Assembly (NCBI GenBank): GCA_000333855.2
Contig: CM007316.1
Span: 1,165,820 to 1,229,819, forward strand
Source: Endotrypanum monterogeii
Lineage: Eukaryota; Euglenozoa; Kinetoplastea; Trypanosomatida; Trypanosomatidae
Length of the DNA stretch: 64,000 nt
Reading direction: 5' to 3'
The notes below the pieces were generated by a model. It had not been told where the DNA came from, ran no database searches, and saw only the letters and a list, made by a program, of their open reading frames with translations. This document shows positions 9,801 to 19,128 of this stretch, one piece after another (the first letter of the stretch is position 1; each line of letters starts with the position of its first letter). The position numbers were made by a program, and so were the translations under genes.

Positions 9801-10656
9801 GCGTGGGGGTTTGGCGTGTGCCACTCCTGGGTGGAGATAAGCCTCCAAAAGCGCTTGGCTATATGAGCCGCTTTGCTGAGGAGTTCTCGCAGTGTCCATA
9901 TACAGTTCCAGTTTGCTTCGGATTGAGGATCTCTTGTTGAGACAAGACAGAACGGGGGAATTTATATAGGTGGCTCTTGAATTGACGTTTTTGAAGGTGT
10001 GGCAACCAGGTTGAACCCTCGCTGGCCGTATGTCTCCCGTCAAAACTTCCATGTGCGGAGGACTGGGAGAGTCTTTTGCAGACCCTTGATTGGTCTGGGA
10101 ATGAGTGCAGGCGGCAGTCGTATCTTTGCAGAAAACAAATGGGCCACTGATCAGACACCCAAAGGTTCGAGTAGAGATGTCTGAGAAAGTATCAGCAGAG
10201 AGATTTTTTTGGTAGCAGGTGTGGGTACCGCTAGTGATTAAACTAAAGGGTAAAATAAGTCAAAGGTTTTCCCTTTCGAAGGGTCAATTTTATCAAACGA
10301 GGAGAAAAAGCGAAGATTGTTGGTGTCTTGGTTTTTAACGAATGGGAGGATATTCGGAGTACTCTTCTGTCCATAGAGCTACGGTGCTATAAGTCCGATC
10401 TTAGACTCTACTCCACTGATACCTGTAAGATGCCTCGGCGCGACGCATTCGCAAGCACCTTTTCTTCCTCACTAATACAATGCATCTTAGAAGTTTTTTT
10501 TGGAGGTTACTTGATGGTACCGCCAAGGGATAATAAGTGTCATCGCAGCGCACTGCATCCTTCCCAACGTCGTAATTCTTCGATTTTCCTTGATGATTTT
10601 TTAGTTAACAAGCAGCCGAAGCGTGCTGCACAAAAGAAGAAATTATTGCAGCAGCA

Positions 10657-11379
10657 ATGACACGACCACTAGACTATACTTTTTGCTTTTGCGAAGAAAA
10701 TGTATACAAATTTCTAGAGTCTGGTTCTATGGACGATGTATTTGACGAGGGCTACGCAGTTTTCATGACCTCTTTCAACTGTGCACCCTGCAGGGAGGTA
10801 ATTAACGAGTGGTCTTCCATCGTACCTTATCGTCCATACAAATGCTCGGAGATAGCGAGGGATATTACAACCTGGGATTACCATGTAATTGCTGTAGTGC
10901 GAGCGAAGCATAATTGTAAGTGGTACGTTATCGATCAGGACTCAGGGTTGCCTCCCACAGAGGATGCGGGCTTGGGATCATTGGCACCCCACTGCGTCGA
11001 GGTCCACCGCTACATTAAACAGACCTTGTTTTTTGATGCAGATCCCGGCACCCCTGCTTCGCATGAGCTGACAGAACTTCTAAACCGAGTGCGGTATCGT
11101 GTTGTTGGTCGAGATGATTACCTCTGCTTTTTACGAAGTGATCGGTCACATATGCTCCGATCACCGGGAGTATATCGGGTAAAGCCACCGCCATGGCCTC
11201 CGATCAGTGAGTCTTCACCATTCGTTGGAGACAAGGCGAGAAACGGAGCGGAGTCAGCATTGAGTATGCTACCGTCAACTTTAAGAGCAAACAACCTGGT
11301 ATGTTTTATAAATTCGGCCAATACCACCGTTCCAGGGGTAATTCTGGATAGACATGAATTTTCAAGTTTTTTCCATTAG
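10657..11379 (+). CDS. NTAQ1: Protein N-terminal glutamine amidohydrolase
   Basis: This 240-aa enzyme converts N-terminal Gln to Glu, the first step that feeds such proteins into the Arg/N-degron pathway. The family signature WDYHV is present at 73-77. By alignment with the human enzyme the catalytic triad is Cys12 (in CFCEEN), His76 (in WDYHV) and Asp93 (in YVIDQD). The family motif DRSHM is at 162-166. The protein is somewhat longer than the human enzyme (~205 aa), mainly by insertions between the Cys and His and at the C-terminus. The start at ATG 10657 places Cys12 correctly close to the N-terminus. It is the first gene of the plus-strand unit after the strand-switch region. Confidence 0.92.
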   Translation: MTRPLDYTFCFCEENVYKFLESGSMDDVFDEGYAVFMTSFNCAPCREVINEWSSIVPYRPYKCSEIARDITTWDYHVIAVVRAKHNCKWYVIDQDSGLPPTEDAGLGSLAPHCVEVHRYIKQTLFFDADPGTPASHELTELLNRVRYRVVGRDDYLCFLRSDRSHMLRSPGVYRVKPPPWPPISESSPFVGDKARNGAESALSMLPSTLRANNLVCFINSANTTVPGVILDRHEFSSFFH

Positions 11380-11572
11380 GGATCAAAAAGCCAATTTAGT
11401 TGCGCGTAATGGAGAACCTTCAATACAGTGCGAGGGTTTGAATTGGTGCGGTAAGCGGAACGAGGCGTTGATTAAGCAGTCAATTTTCCTTGTCAGAGGT
11501 TTGGTTTTTCAATGTTCAGCATTATTCATATTATTCCCTCCTTTTTTTTTCATTTATATCCCCTTCTTTTGC

Positions 11573-11574
11573 AG
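11573..11574 (+). promoter_or_regulatory. Predicted trans-splice acceptor AG
   Basis: A long pyrimidine tract (about 11532-11570) ends in TTTTGCAG. The AG lies 32 bases before ATG 11606. It lies inside the longer open frame that begins near 11354 and so decides the start of the next gene in favour of 11606. Confidence 0.65.
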
Positions 11575-11605
11575 TACAAGGTCACATATCAAAAAAGTTA
11601 CAGAG

Positions 11606-14164
11606 ATGCAGCAAAGAACAGATGGTACATCTGGCTACTTTGGCGACATTCCATATTTTACGCCCGTGGAAACGACGATCTTCTATGAAGCTGTGCAAAA
11701 CTGTCGCCTGCACAAACTTCCTGTGCATTTGATGATCAAGCCGCGAAGTACCTCATTTTTCACAAATTCTGACTCTGCACTAGCTTGCGCTCTGGCGAAA
11801 AGGGATGTAGACCGAGAAAGAAAGCGCGCAGCGGAAGCGACTGCTCCCATACCAGTATTCATGACAAACTATTCCGGCAATCCGATGTTGTTCAAGTCCA
11901 CCGGCGAGGACTATGTACTCCTACGCGAGGTGGGCTGCATTTTTGATGCTTCCGCGAAGTGTACCGTCTCCGATACAATTGATATTGACTCTCTGAACAT
12001 GGAGGCCATAAATACAGTATGGACCGAGTTGCTTCTCTTTATCAATGGCTGCAGCGGATCGATAGGCCGATTTGTTGTACACAATGTCGATACGCTGTGC
12101 AGCAAGTCTGACGGCGCCTGTGAGTTTCTCGTTTCTCTGCTCTTGGCCGGTGTTGCATCGATTCTCCATCACTATTCCCACACTAGCGATCGAGAGGCTC
12201 TCCTTAATTCGGTTAGCATTGAGTTTACTGTACTCAATTCCGAGCTAGGCTCAAGCGTCGCTGACAGTCTTCAGTTTTTCGTCGAAAAGGGCCTGAGATT
12301 GACAGTTTCTCGCTTTCACGAAAATAACTTCAAGACGTTATGTGATGAGATTATTTCTTCGACTCACTGTATTACGTGCTCGGTTGATGACTGGATGGAT
12401 GCAGCCTGCAGCGAGATTGTGGACGCACATGAGATGCTGTGTGACAAAGATATCGATGCGATCGGGTTTGGAGGTTTCACATCACCCATAGTGCTATTAA
12501 TTGTGCCCGAAGAGTCTTCCCTACGTGCCGCTTTGGAGAAGCAAATACTCGATAGCTATAGCAGCGAGGCTCTTCGAGTGCAGAGTGACAAGGTGTGGAG
12601 TCATGCGAGTTTCAATGAAAAAGCTCCTCTTGTGTTCATTTGCAGTTCTCACTGGATCTTTGAACAGCTAAATACGCCCAAAAGAGATTCCTTACTACAC
12701 CGGCTGAATGTGCAGATCGTGGTCCATGGCGGATTCTGCGAAATCGGGGATTCCTTTGAGGAGGATATTCTGCGCTGCGTGATTGCACTCAAGGGGTGTG
12801 GCATTAGATGGGAGGAAATGAGAGTCATGCACCATGAAGAACCTTCCTACTGGCGTCAAGACCAGTTTTCTAGTTTTCGACGCAACAGCACGCTAGAGCA
12901 AGAGTGTGCCAACGTCCTACTGCTTTTGTTTCGCCGGTTTGTTACACCGTACTCTCCTTCCAACAAACAGCCGTACACATCCTTTCCCCGCGACCTGTTT
13001 TGCTCTCGTAGAGCGTGGGATTTTTACCATAGGCTGACACAGATGCTACGTCTTGCTGGCGTTCTGGCACCTGAAGCAGCGGCTTCCTCTGAAACGATTG
13101 AGTTGACTGTCCTGGGTCGTTTTTTGTCGTATCGATTTCGAATCGGGGAAAGGGCGATGATTGGGGACACGCTCACTGTCACGGACGGAAAGGCCATTTT
13201 ATGGGCATTTTTGTTTCGTCAACCGATAAGTGTACCTTGCAACATTATCAAAGACTCTCACGCGCTCAATTCCTGGGTGGATACTGCAGTTACAAACTTC
13301 TGCAAGGTATATCGACTGGAGTTTGAGCCCGACGCTGAACCTCCACGAAAAGCGCTTGTCGCACAACTGGCGCTTTTCGGGATGGGTGACGCTGCCGTGC
13401 ATGACCGAGTGCACTATTTGCTTAGTTCACCCAGTGGAGTTAGGCTTTCTCTAAGGCCACACTTTATTACAGCGCCGCCAACAGTTTGTCGTGGATGGTA
13501 TGTGGAGGCACCGTTGAATGCAGGACTTTCTCTGGAGAAAAAGGAGGTGGATGTCTTTTGCTTACCTCCACTCTCGGCATACTGTGAGCTGGAGGCAGTG
13601 GAAAAAGGATCAAATTTTCACATACAGTGCCCATTGGAGATTTCGTATCCGCTTGTCATTGCTCATTCAGTTCTGCACATTTCGCTCCACAATATTTGTG
13701 TGTTCAGTGAAACTGTCGACCCTAGCGTTGTGACTCCTCTTCCCAAAAATCTTTTGGATTCTGGAGTGATGACAAGCTTATTGAGTGACGTTACGAGAAG
13801 CAATCCTGGTTTTTGGTTAGACGGTGTAATGAATGAAATTGTGCTGACGTCCTCTACCTCTACCGTGTTTGCTCCTTTGGCGCTAAAGGGGAGACAATAT
13901 ATACAATACTGCGAACGTGAACTTTTTACCCGTAAAAGGCGCCGTCAAGAGAAAGACTCGGTCAAGGCCGGTAAAACGGAGGGATTTAAAGGCACACTTC
14001 CGCGAACCCCAGCAGAGCGTAGCGCTGTGGTAGAGCTAGCAGAGCTCATCCGAGTGATTGGCAGGGAAAAGGCAGAGAAAGCCGTGCGTGGAAAAAAAGG
14101 ATTTAGTTTTTTGGAGCCATCACATGAGCTTTTCCCGTTTTATCTTTATAATTTGAAGTTATGA
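11606..14164 (+). CDS. Hypothetical protein, 852 aa, possible C-terminal SURP-like motif
   Basis: I do not recognise the body of this protein. The start at 11606 (MQQRTDGTSG) follows a strong predicted splice acceptor at 11573-11574; the open frame upstream reads through the pyrimidine tract and is probably not translated. Residues 1-780 are mixed helical and strand sequence without an obvious family motif. A basic stretch follows (KRRRQEKDSVKAGK). The last ~50 residues, ending IGREKAEKAVRGKKGFSFLE then a Phe/Tyr-rich end, resemble the SURP pattern of splicing factors (hydrophobic helix, then FSFL.P......Y). That resemblance is weak and by eye only. A role in RNA processing would be speculation. 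Confidence 0.72.
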   Translation: MQQRTDGTSGYFGDIPYFTPVETTIFYEAVQNCRLHKLPVHLMIKPRSTSFFTNSDSALACALAKRDVDRERKRAAEATAPIPVFMTNYSGNPMLFKSTGEDYVLLREVGCIFDASAKCTVSDTIDIDSLNMEAINTVWTELLLFINGCSGSIGRFVVHNVDTLCSKSDGACEFLVSLLLAGVASILHHYSHTSDREALLNSVSIEFTVLNSELGSSVADSLQFFVEKGLRLTVSRFHENNFKTLCDEIISSTHCITCSVDDWMDAACSEIVDAHEMLCDKDIDAIGFGGFTSPIVLLIVPEESSLRAALEKQILDSYSSEALRVQSDKVWSHASFNEKAPLVFICSSHWIFEQLNTPKRDSLLHRLNVQIVVHGGFCEIGDSFEEDILRCVIALKGCGIRWEEMRVMHHEEPSYWRQDQFSSFRRNSTLEQECANVLLLLFRRFVTPYSPSNKQPYTSFPRDLFCSRRAWDFYHRLTQMLRLAGVLAPEAAASSETIELTVLGRFLSYRFRIGERAMIGDTLTVTDGKAILWAFLFRQPISVPCNIIKDSHALNSWVDTAVTNFCKVYRLEFEPDAEPPRKALVAQLALFGMGDAAVHDRVHYLLSSPSGVRLSLRPHFITAPPTVCRGWYVEAPLNAGLSLEKKEVDVFCLPPLSAYCELEAVEKGSNFHIQCPLEISYPLVIAHSVLHISLHNICVFSETVDPSVVTPLPKNLLDSGVMTSLLSDVTRSNPGFWLDGVMNEIVLTSSTSTVFAPLALKGRQYIQYCERELFTRKRRRQEKDSVKAGKTEGFKGTLPRTPAERSAVVELAELIRVIGREKAEKAVRGKKGFSFLEPSHELFPFYLYNLKL

Positions 14165-14522
14165 TGTCGCAGAAATTCTGAAGAGAAGCAGAACGGTATT
14201 GGGTTTAGCATTGCAGTAAACGCAGAGGCTCTCCGCGCGCACACCCGCATACACATAACCATCTCGAGTTGTTCTCTAGTAACGACGCTTTGTATTAGAG
14301 AGTGGCGCATATCACTCTTCTCTCATTATTCCTGGGCTGTGACATGTACCGGTTTCTACTAATTTTGTGTTTTCATGTGTTGCAAGCCAGCTTTTTGTGT
14401 GTATAGGTCGAAAAGCCAATCCATCGATCCTACTTTCTTCCGACTTGATTTTCTTACATCGTTTTCTGCTCATCAGCTTCTTTTCTGATAAACGCACAGT
14501 GAACCCGTGGCCAAATTTCAAT
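14165..14522. other. Spacer before the 185-aa membrane protein
   Basis: No gene seen. UTR sequence with a pyrimidine-rich run about 14430-14490 that may direct trans-splicing of the next gene. Confidence 0.5.
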
Positions 14523-15080
14523 ATGACAATAAAGGCACAAGCGATGACTAGAGTAAGCAATAGTGCTGCGAGCAGTTTCTATCGCAACGCGCTTGGTGTG
14601 ACCCTTCTGGTAGCTGTTTTCTACGCTGTTTCAATGAGCTGGTACAGTTCACAGACAGTTTCTCATAAGTTGAGCGGCACGTGGAGGGCTGCAGACGGAA
14701 AAACTGTCGTCGTCATGTGCGAAGGCAGTTCTCCTTGGAGGGGGGCGTGCTCCTTAGAGTCCGAGGACTTTCGCTATGAGGGAGCGGTCTTGGCGGCTCC
14801 GCTAAGCGATGGTGGGTGGACTGCTGTTTTACGATTAAGCGCTGACGGCACAATTCTTCTGGTGCACAATAGAAGAACATTAACAGTTGTGATGGAGGGC
14901 GCTGGTGGTAATCTTCGCAAATCTGAATTCGCACGTACTAGTGCACAAGAAGAAGATTTTCTGACTGCTTTGCGGATGAAAGGCAAGTATATTGTCGCCC
15001 TCTTTCTGATGGTTGGCAGCTACAAATGGATTCAAGTATCATTTTTAGGGGTGACTCCGCGTCGTGCAAGGCGTTTCTGA
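14523..15080 (+). CDS. Hypothetical two-TM membrane protein
   Basis: A 185-aa protein I do not recognise. It has a transmembrane segment near the N-terminus (about 20-40, ALGVTLLVAVFYAVSMSWY), a central ~100-aa beta-rich soluble part with two cysteines (MCEG...GACSLES), and a second hydrophobic segment near the C-terminus (about 157-177, YIVALFLMVGSYKWIQ), ending in a basic tail RRARRF. This topology would place the middle domain in a lumen or outside the cell. I chose ATG 14523 because the frame upstream is pyrimidine-rich, UTR-like sequence. It lies two genes before EMC6, but I see no motif linking it to the EMC. Confidence 0.65.
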   Translation: MTIKAQAMTRVSNSAASSFYRNALGVTLLVAVFYAVSMSWYSSQTVSHKLSGTWRAADGKTVVVMCEGSSPWRGACSLESEDFRYEGAVLAAPLSDGGWTAVLRLSADGTILLVHNRRTLTVVMEGAGGNLRKSEFARTSAQEEDFLTALRMKGKYIVALFLMVGSYKWIQVSFLGVTPRRARRF

Positions 15081-15495
15081 CTTGATGGCAAACTTTTCTC
15101 TACATTCCTCTGCGGTAAAACATAAGCAAGCCTAAACCTTGAGGCTAATACGGAATACCGTGACCCAGGAAGACACCCGCTGAATCCTTCGGGTTTTTTT
15201 TTCTGCGCCTTACGGACACCACTGATTGCTCTGGGGCCGGAGGGAACGTTCGCCTCGCTGTCTCCGTCCGAAACAAACATGTGGTTAGATATCTTCGCAT
15301 TCCTTTGAATGTTTCCCTCCATTTTATTTTTCTTTGGTCATGTTCCTGAGTGCCTCTCCACAGTTTGATACCGAAGGCAAAAAAAAAGGCAGCACTACTT
15401 TCTCTCTTTGCGACGCACAGGTCGAGCACATTCTGGACTTTCTCTCACGGATAAAAATCTTCGTTTCATCACACCCGAAAAGCTTATTGGCGGCT
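15081..15495. other. Spacer before COA6
   Basis: No gene seen. A pyrimidine tract around 15318-15340 is the likely splice-acceptor region for the COA6 transcript. The COA6 frame stays open upstream into this tract but is probably untranslated there. Confidence 0.5.
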
Positions 15496-15711
15496 ATGCA
15501 AAACGCCAAGAAGCGAGAGGTTTGTTACGAGACGCGTGATGCGTTCCACAAATGCCTTGATACCCTTCCCGAGGACCCGGAAAAGGAGTGCGCTAGCGAG
15601 AAACGGTTGTTTGAGCAATCGTGTCCCAAGAGTTGGGTTGCTTACTTTGAGAAGCAGCGCGAGCGCGAGGTGATCTTGCAGCTTCAGGTGGAGCAGTACA
15701 AGGGGCGGTAG
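15496..15711 (+). CDS. COA6: COA6-like cytochrome c oxidase assembly factor
   Basis: With the start at ATG 15496 the protein is 71 aa: MQNAKKREVCYETRDAFHKC and onward. It carries a CX9C motif (C-YETRDAFHK-C) and a CX10C motif (C-ASEKRLFEQS-C). That CX9C-CX10C pair is the signature of COA6, a small intermembrane-space protein needed for copper delivery to cytochrome oxidase. The PKSWVAYFEKQRE stretch after the last cysteine also fits. An in-frame extension reaches 15334, but it crosses pyrimidine-rich UTR-like sequence, and 71 aa matches the family size. Import through the Mia40/Erv1 route is expected from the twin-cysteine helices. Confidence 0.85.
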   Translation: MQNAKKREVCYETRDAFHKCLDTLPEDPEKECASEKRLFEQSCPKSWVAYFEKQREREVILQLQVEQYKGR

Positions 15712-16022
15712 GTGGTGAGTGCTCGTGCTGTCGTTTCGGATACGTCTTTGGCTATATCACAGTTTTCTGCAACCGTCTGTTGAGTCACAGTCAAAAGACA
15801 CTTTTGCTTTATTTAGTTTACTTGGTTGCTAGGGTTGTGTTCTTTTCCACCCAGTAGCACGACTCAGAAGGTGCTCTGTTGTCACACCTTGCAGAAAGTG
15901 AAGCTACTCGCTTGAATGTTTTGCAGTAGCTGACTCACTCGTTTGTCACGCTTCACCTGCTACAGAATCTACCTCATCTCTCCTTGTTGTATCGCCCCCC
16001 CTTTTTTCCGCTTTCAATCGCC

Positions 16023-16059
<37 letters not shown>

Positions 16060-16097
16060 CTCACACACTACTCAAGTCTCAGGAAAAAAAAAAAGTG
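15712..16097. other. Spacer before EMC6 with TA microsatellite
   Basis: No gene seen. A (TA)n run lies at 16027-16057. A likely splice acceptor AG at 16081-16082 follows a pyrimidine-rich stretch 16 bases before the EMC6 start. Confidence 0.55.
16027..16057. repeat. TA dinucleotide microsatellite
   Basis: About 15 TA units directly visible in the sequence, upstream of EMC6. Confidence 0.95.
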
Positions 16098-16421
16098 ATG
16101 AATTCTCAGGACGAGCGATTTGTAGGCCGTGTGCTGAACAAGAACTACGAATCTGTGTTCCAGGTCCGCACAATGGGCTCCGTGCTGGCAGGGATTGCAG
16201 CTGGGGTTCTCGGACTGACGAACTTGTGGGGCTTGTTCTTCTTCGTAGCGTGTGCGGTTGTTACGTCCCTTGCCATTATGGCGTTGAGCTGCAGTGGAAG
16301 CGCGCACAAGTGCTTTCCGAAAGGCTCCCCGGAGCTGTTTTCCGTACCGCAACTGCTTTCAGGTGCCATGACATATATTCTTGTATGGACGGTTGCGTAC
16401 GACGCTATATACATCTTTTAG
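16098..16421 (+). CDS. EMC6: EMC6, ER membrane protein complex subunit
   Basis: A 107-aa membrane protein, the usual EMC6 size (~110 aa). EMC6 is a core membrane subunit of the ER membrane protein complex, an insertase for tail-anchored and multipass proteins. The N-terminus MNSQDERFVGRVLNKNYE followed by three hydrophobic segments (about 27-45, 48-63 and 83-104) fits the family, including the short cytosolic start and a conserved Asn near the first TM. I chose ATG 16098: the longer frame from 15984 would run through the TA repeat and pyrimidine tract. No other recognisable EMC subunit is in the window. Confidence 0.85.
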   Translation: MNSQDERFVGRVLNKNYESVFQVRTMGSVLAGIAAGVLGLTNLWGLFFFVACAVVTSLAIMALSCSGSAHKCFPKGSPELFSVPQLLSGAMTYILVWTVAYDAIYIF

Positions 16422-17110
16422 GGTAATGTAGGCAGTCGAAAGGCCTGTGCGTGTAGCTTTACTTTTCGAATATATCTGAGATCGGATTATAATTGGCTCC
16501 AAGGTAACACACGTTAATTAAATGCACTGTGGGCCGAGTTGTCAGGGAAGACTACAGTGCTGGGGTGTACGGTGTCGCATCGGTCATAATGGCTGAATAC
16601 ACCCGAGTGGAGAAACTTGAAGGAGTCACTCTACACACTGCGAGTACGAAGCAAAAAAATCATGTCTGCTGCCGCGTTCCTCTTCCTTCCTCAGTTTTTT
16701 TTTCCCAATCTCTTACTCGTTAGCCCTTGATGAGTATTCTTTTACTGTTATTGTTTCCCCATCCACGCTTTGGACACCTCTCGTCTTTTCTCTGTTTCTT
16801 GAGCAAGGGCGTCGCTTACATACTCGAAAGCTACACCAACGGTATCGTAACTGGTTGACGTCTAACCATAGCCACCTCCTTCCCGTTTTCACTTAATGGT
16901 CAACGGAACACCACAGCATTCTATGGGATATTCAAGAATCCCTGGTTAGTATCCCATGTTAGCGAACTCAGAAGGATCGATGAGTTCCATTTATTGTTTG
17001 TTTGTTGTCAAACACAAGCTATATAGCATCACAATATTTCACTATTCACTGAAGGGCATTTTTCCTTTTCCATACAAGCCGTTATACGCCCGTTTTCTCC
17101 ACAGCTCACC
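16422..17110. other. Spacer before the first CNNM-like gene
   Basis: No convincing gene in 689 bases. The stretch TTTTCTCCACAG ending at 17104, six bases before ATG 17111, is a good predicted splice acceptor. Confidence 0.55.
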
Positions 17111-18349
17111 ATGGGGGAAACATTTTTCGGGTTTGCAGTTTCGGTGCCTGCACCCATCGGGGTGCTTATCGTGGTCGTCCTGATGTGCCTGGCCGGAACT
17201 ATGGCTGGGCTTGTTCTCTGCGTTTTTTCACTCGATGTAAAGCGACTATCTGGTATTGTTCACACAGGCAGCTCGGCTGATGCGGGGAGGGCGAGACGAC
17301 TGCTCGCGATACTCGACAAGCCCCACTGGCTCTTGGTTGCTCTCCTCATGTGGAATGACATCGCACTGGAAATGATGCCGCTGGTTCTCAACACATTTCT
17401 GTCACCCGTAGCGGCAATAACCACATCGGTAGCGATCACTCTCCTTTTTTGTGAGATAATTCCACAAGCTTTTTTCATTCATCGGGCATTCGAGTTGTCT
17501 GCCTTTTTGTCATCATTTATTCGGGCTCTCATGTGGATATCTGCCCCTATAGCGTGGCCGATGAGTCGGCTTCTGGATGTAGTTGTGGGCGACAAGGAAA
17601 CTGTCTTTTTCCAGCGGCGTGAGCTGCGCGAGATCATTCGAATTCAAGATGAGCTGCGTGAGCGAAAACGGGGTGGGCGTGTCAAGGTAGATCAGGACGG
17701 AGTCGAGAGCCAGGTCAGCAGTGAGGAGGACCTCTCAAAGGAGGAGATCATGCTGATGCTGAATGTGCTCAGCTTGTCAGAAAGCACCGCAAAAGATATG
17801 GTCCGGCTACCGATCGAACAAACTTACAAGTGGCATATTGACACCCTCCTCTCTCCATCTCTTATTGCTGAGGTATTTGCTAATGGGTATAATTTTATTC
17901 CCATTTACGAGGATGCCAACGACTCGACACGTGTGACACACATCCTCATGACCAAGATGCTTCTTCTGCTTATCTACCGATCCGAGTCGGAGGGTGTGCG
18001 CGTGCGAGATATGCCGCTGATGCTGCTTCAGCGCTTCGATGGCAGTGCCACGGCAACTGAGGTCCTTGTCCAACTGCAAAAGATCTCCCCATCTGTGGCT
18101 GCCATCACTGATGACGCCGGTGACAACGTGGTTGGTCTGGTGACTTTGCGCACTGTCAGTGAGCAGATTCACGAAACGACTTTCCAGGCTGAAATGGATC
18201 CGTGCAGCGAGTCGCCGATGCAGGTAATGGTGCGCTCATGGAAGGCGTTTCGGCGAGTGGGTGAGTGTACTCTCAACGTCGGGGGCCGGTCTGGCAGCTC
18301 AGAGTCCAGTTTCGCTTTGGGCCCAGCTGTACCTGTGAAGGGGCACTGA
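17111..18349 (+). CDS. CNNM/CorC-like transporter, copy 1 (DUF21 plus CBS region)
   Basis: A 412-aa membrane protein of the CNNM/CorC (DUF21) family, implicated in Mg2+ transport or its regulation. Residues 8-40 are a transmembrane segment, with further hydrophobic segments at about 73-93, 100-124 and 130-157. The family's core motif appears as CEIIPQAF (114-121), corresponding to GEI.PQA in animal CNNM proteins. After a juxtamembrane helix (FFQRRELREIIRI) comes a cytosolic region of about 230 aa that matches a degenerate CBS pair in length and pattern (the VAAITDDAGDNVVGLVTLRTVSEQI stretch is typical of CBS2). There is a close paralogue immediately downstream. The start is ATG 17111, with a splice acceptor 7 bases before it. 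Which ion it handles cannot be read from the sequence. Confidence 0.85.
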   Translation: MGETFFGFAVSVPAPIGVLIVVVLMCLAGTMAGLVLCVFSLDVKRLSGIVHTGSSADAGRARRLLAILDKPHWLLVALLMWNDIALEMMPLVLNTFLSPVAAITTSVAITLLFCEIIPQAFFIHRAFELSAFLSSFIRALMWISAPIAWPMSRLLDVVVGDKETVFFQRRELREIIRIQDELRERKRGGRVKVDQDGVESQVSSEEDLSKEEIMLMLNVLSLSESTAKDMVRLPIEQTYKWHIDTLLSPSLIAEVFANGYNFIPIYEDANDSTRVTHILMTKMLLLLIYRSESEGVRVRDMPLMLLQRFDGSATATEVLVQLQKISPSVAAITDDAGDNVVGLVTLRTVSEQIHETTFQAEMDPCSESPMQVMVRSWKAFRRVGECTLNVGGRSGSSESSFALGPAVPVKGH

Positions 18350-19128
18350 ACGAGAAAGCCAAATCAGTTGAGTGACTTGGCATTGAACACCAGCTTCATG
18401 TTTTGATGCACATGAGCACGCGATGGAATATGCGCTGAAATCTTCATTTTTCTCCGCTACATGGAAGCATGTATTTAGCTCGGTGGCCTTACATTGATTG
18501 CATGTTACATCTCTTTTAACTTTTTTTTTTGGTCTACCATTTTTCCTTTTCAAATATATTCCCTCTATCTCCCAAGAAAGGGACGCAATTGCTTCCACAG
18601 AATCAGAAAATACAACTCAGCTAACCTGGGCCAACAGGATGACCGGCGCAGAAAATGGAAGTACCGAGGGTTTTCTCTCTTGTCTTGTGACTCTATCCCA
18701 CTTGCGCTAAATCTTAAAAAGAGAGGAAGGGTGAGGGGCCCTATCATTGCACACTACGGTACATGGGTAAATCAGCTTCAGGGTACCTTATGTCAACCAG
18801 CTCTTCGTTAAGTGGCATTTTAAATACCTTCTCTTCTTCTTCACCTTATCATACCTTTCTCGCTGATGCATCGATGCTGGCTGGCAAACACTATTGCAAG
18901 TGCCTCGGGTATTCATCGTTGAGAAAGCAATTTAAGCAAAGAGGTGTGTGTTCTGTGAACGGAATTGATTCAAAAGGTGACTCAGGAAAGGGCGTGCTGA
19001 TTGAGGCTCGTGTACCTAAGTGACCACCTGCTTGCAGCTTGAGTCGCACTTCTATACCTCTGAATCCTTCGCATGGGCATGAATGTCTCCTCTGAAATGA
19101 GAAGCAGAGGCTAGCACATTTTTTTCCA
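18350..19128. other. Spacer between the two CNNM-like genes
   Basis: 779 bases. A frame of 86 codons starts at ATG 18763 but has a serine-rich, unremarkable composition and no recognisable motif, so I do not call it. A T-run near 18521-18530 and pyrimidine-rich sequence are present. Confidence 0.5.

Larger units (their letters stand above)
5515..10656. other. Divergent strand-switch region, likely transcription start zone
   Basis: About 5.1 kb separates the minus-strand cluster from the plus-strand cluster, and I see no convincing gene in it. Frames that stay open here lie in GT-rich sequence that simply lacks A-containing stop codons. In trypanosomatids such divergent regions are where Pol II starts in both directions, marked by H3 acetylation and H2A.Z. 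Visible contents are GT-rich blocks of opposite polarity (6550-7020 minus, 9110-9800 plus), a C-run-rich block at 8230-8460, a 14-base perfect palindrome at 5874-5887, and scattered long homopolymers. No tRNA or snRNA gene was found, although such genes often sit at these sites. Confidence 0.8.

Noticed and set aside
9114..9940. Overlapping plus-strand open frames in the strand-switch region
   Set aside because: Same composition effect as above on the opposite strand; no start context or recognisable domain.
10165..10185. GGTTCGAG resembling a tRNA B box
   Set aside because: The flanking bases do not form a T-arm stem and no A box or acceptor stem is found.
10328..10660. Open frame ending in an ATGA overlap with NTAQ1
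   Set aside because: Its first ATG is internal (10430), the product is unremarkable, and coupled overlaps are not used in trypanosomatid mRNAs. Probably NTAQ1 5' UTR, perhaps an upstream frame.
18763..19023. 86-codon frame between the CNNM-like genes
   Set aside because: Serine-rich, no motif, spacer-like; insufficient support for a gene.
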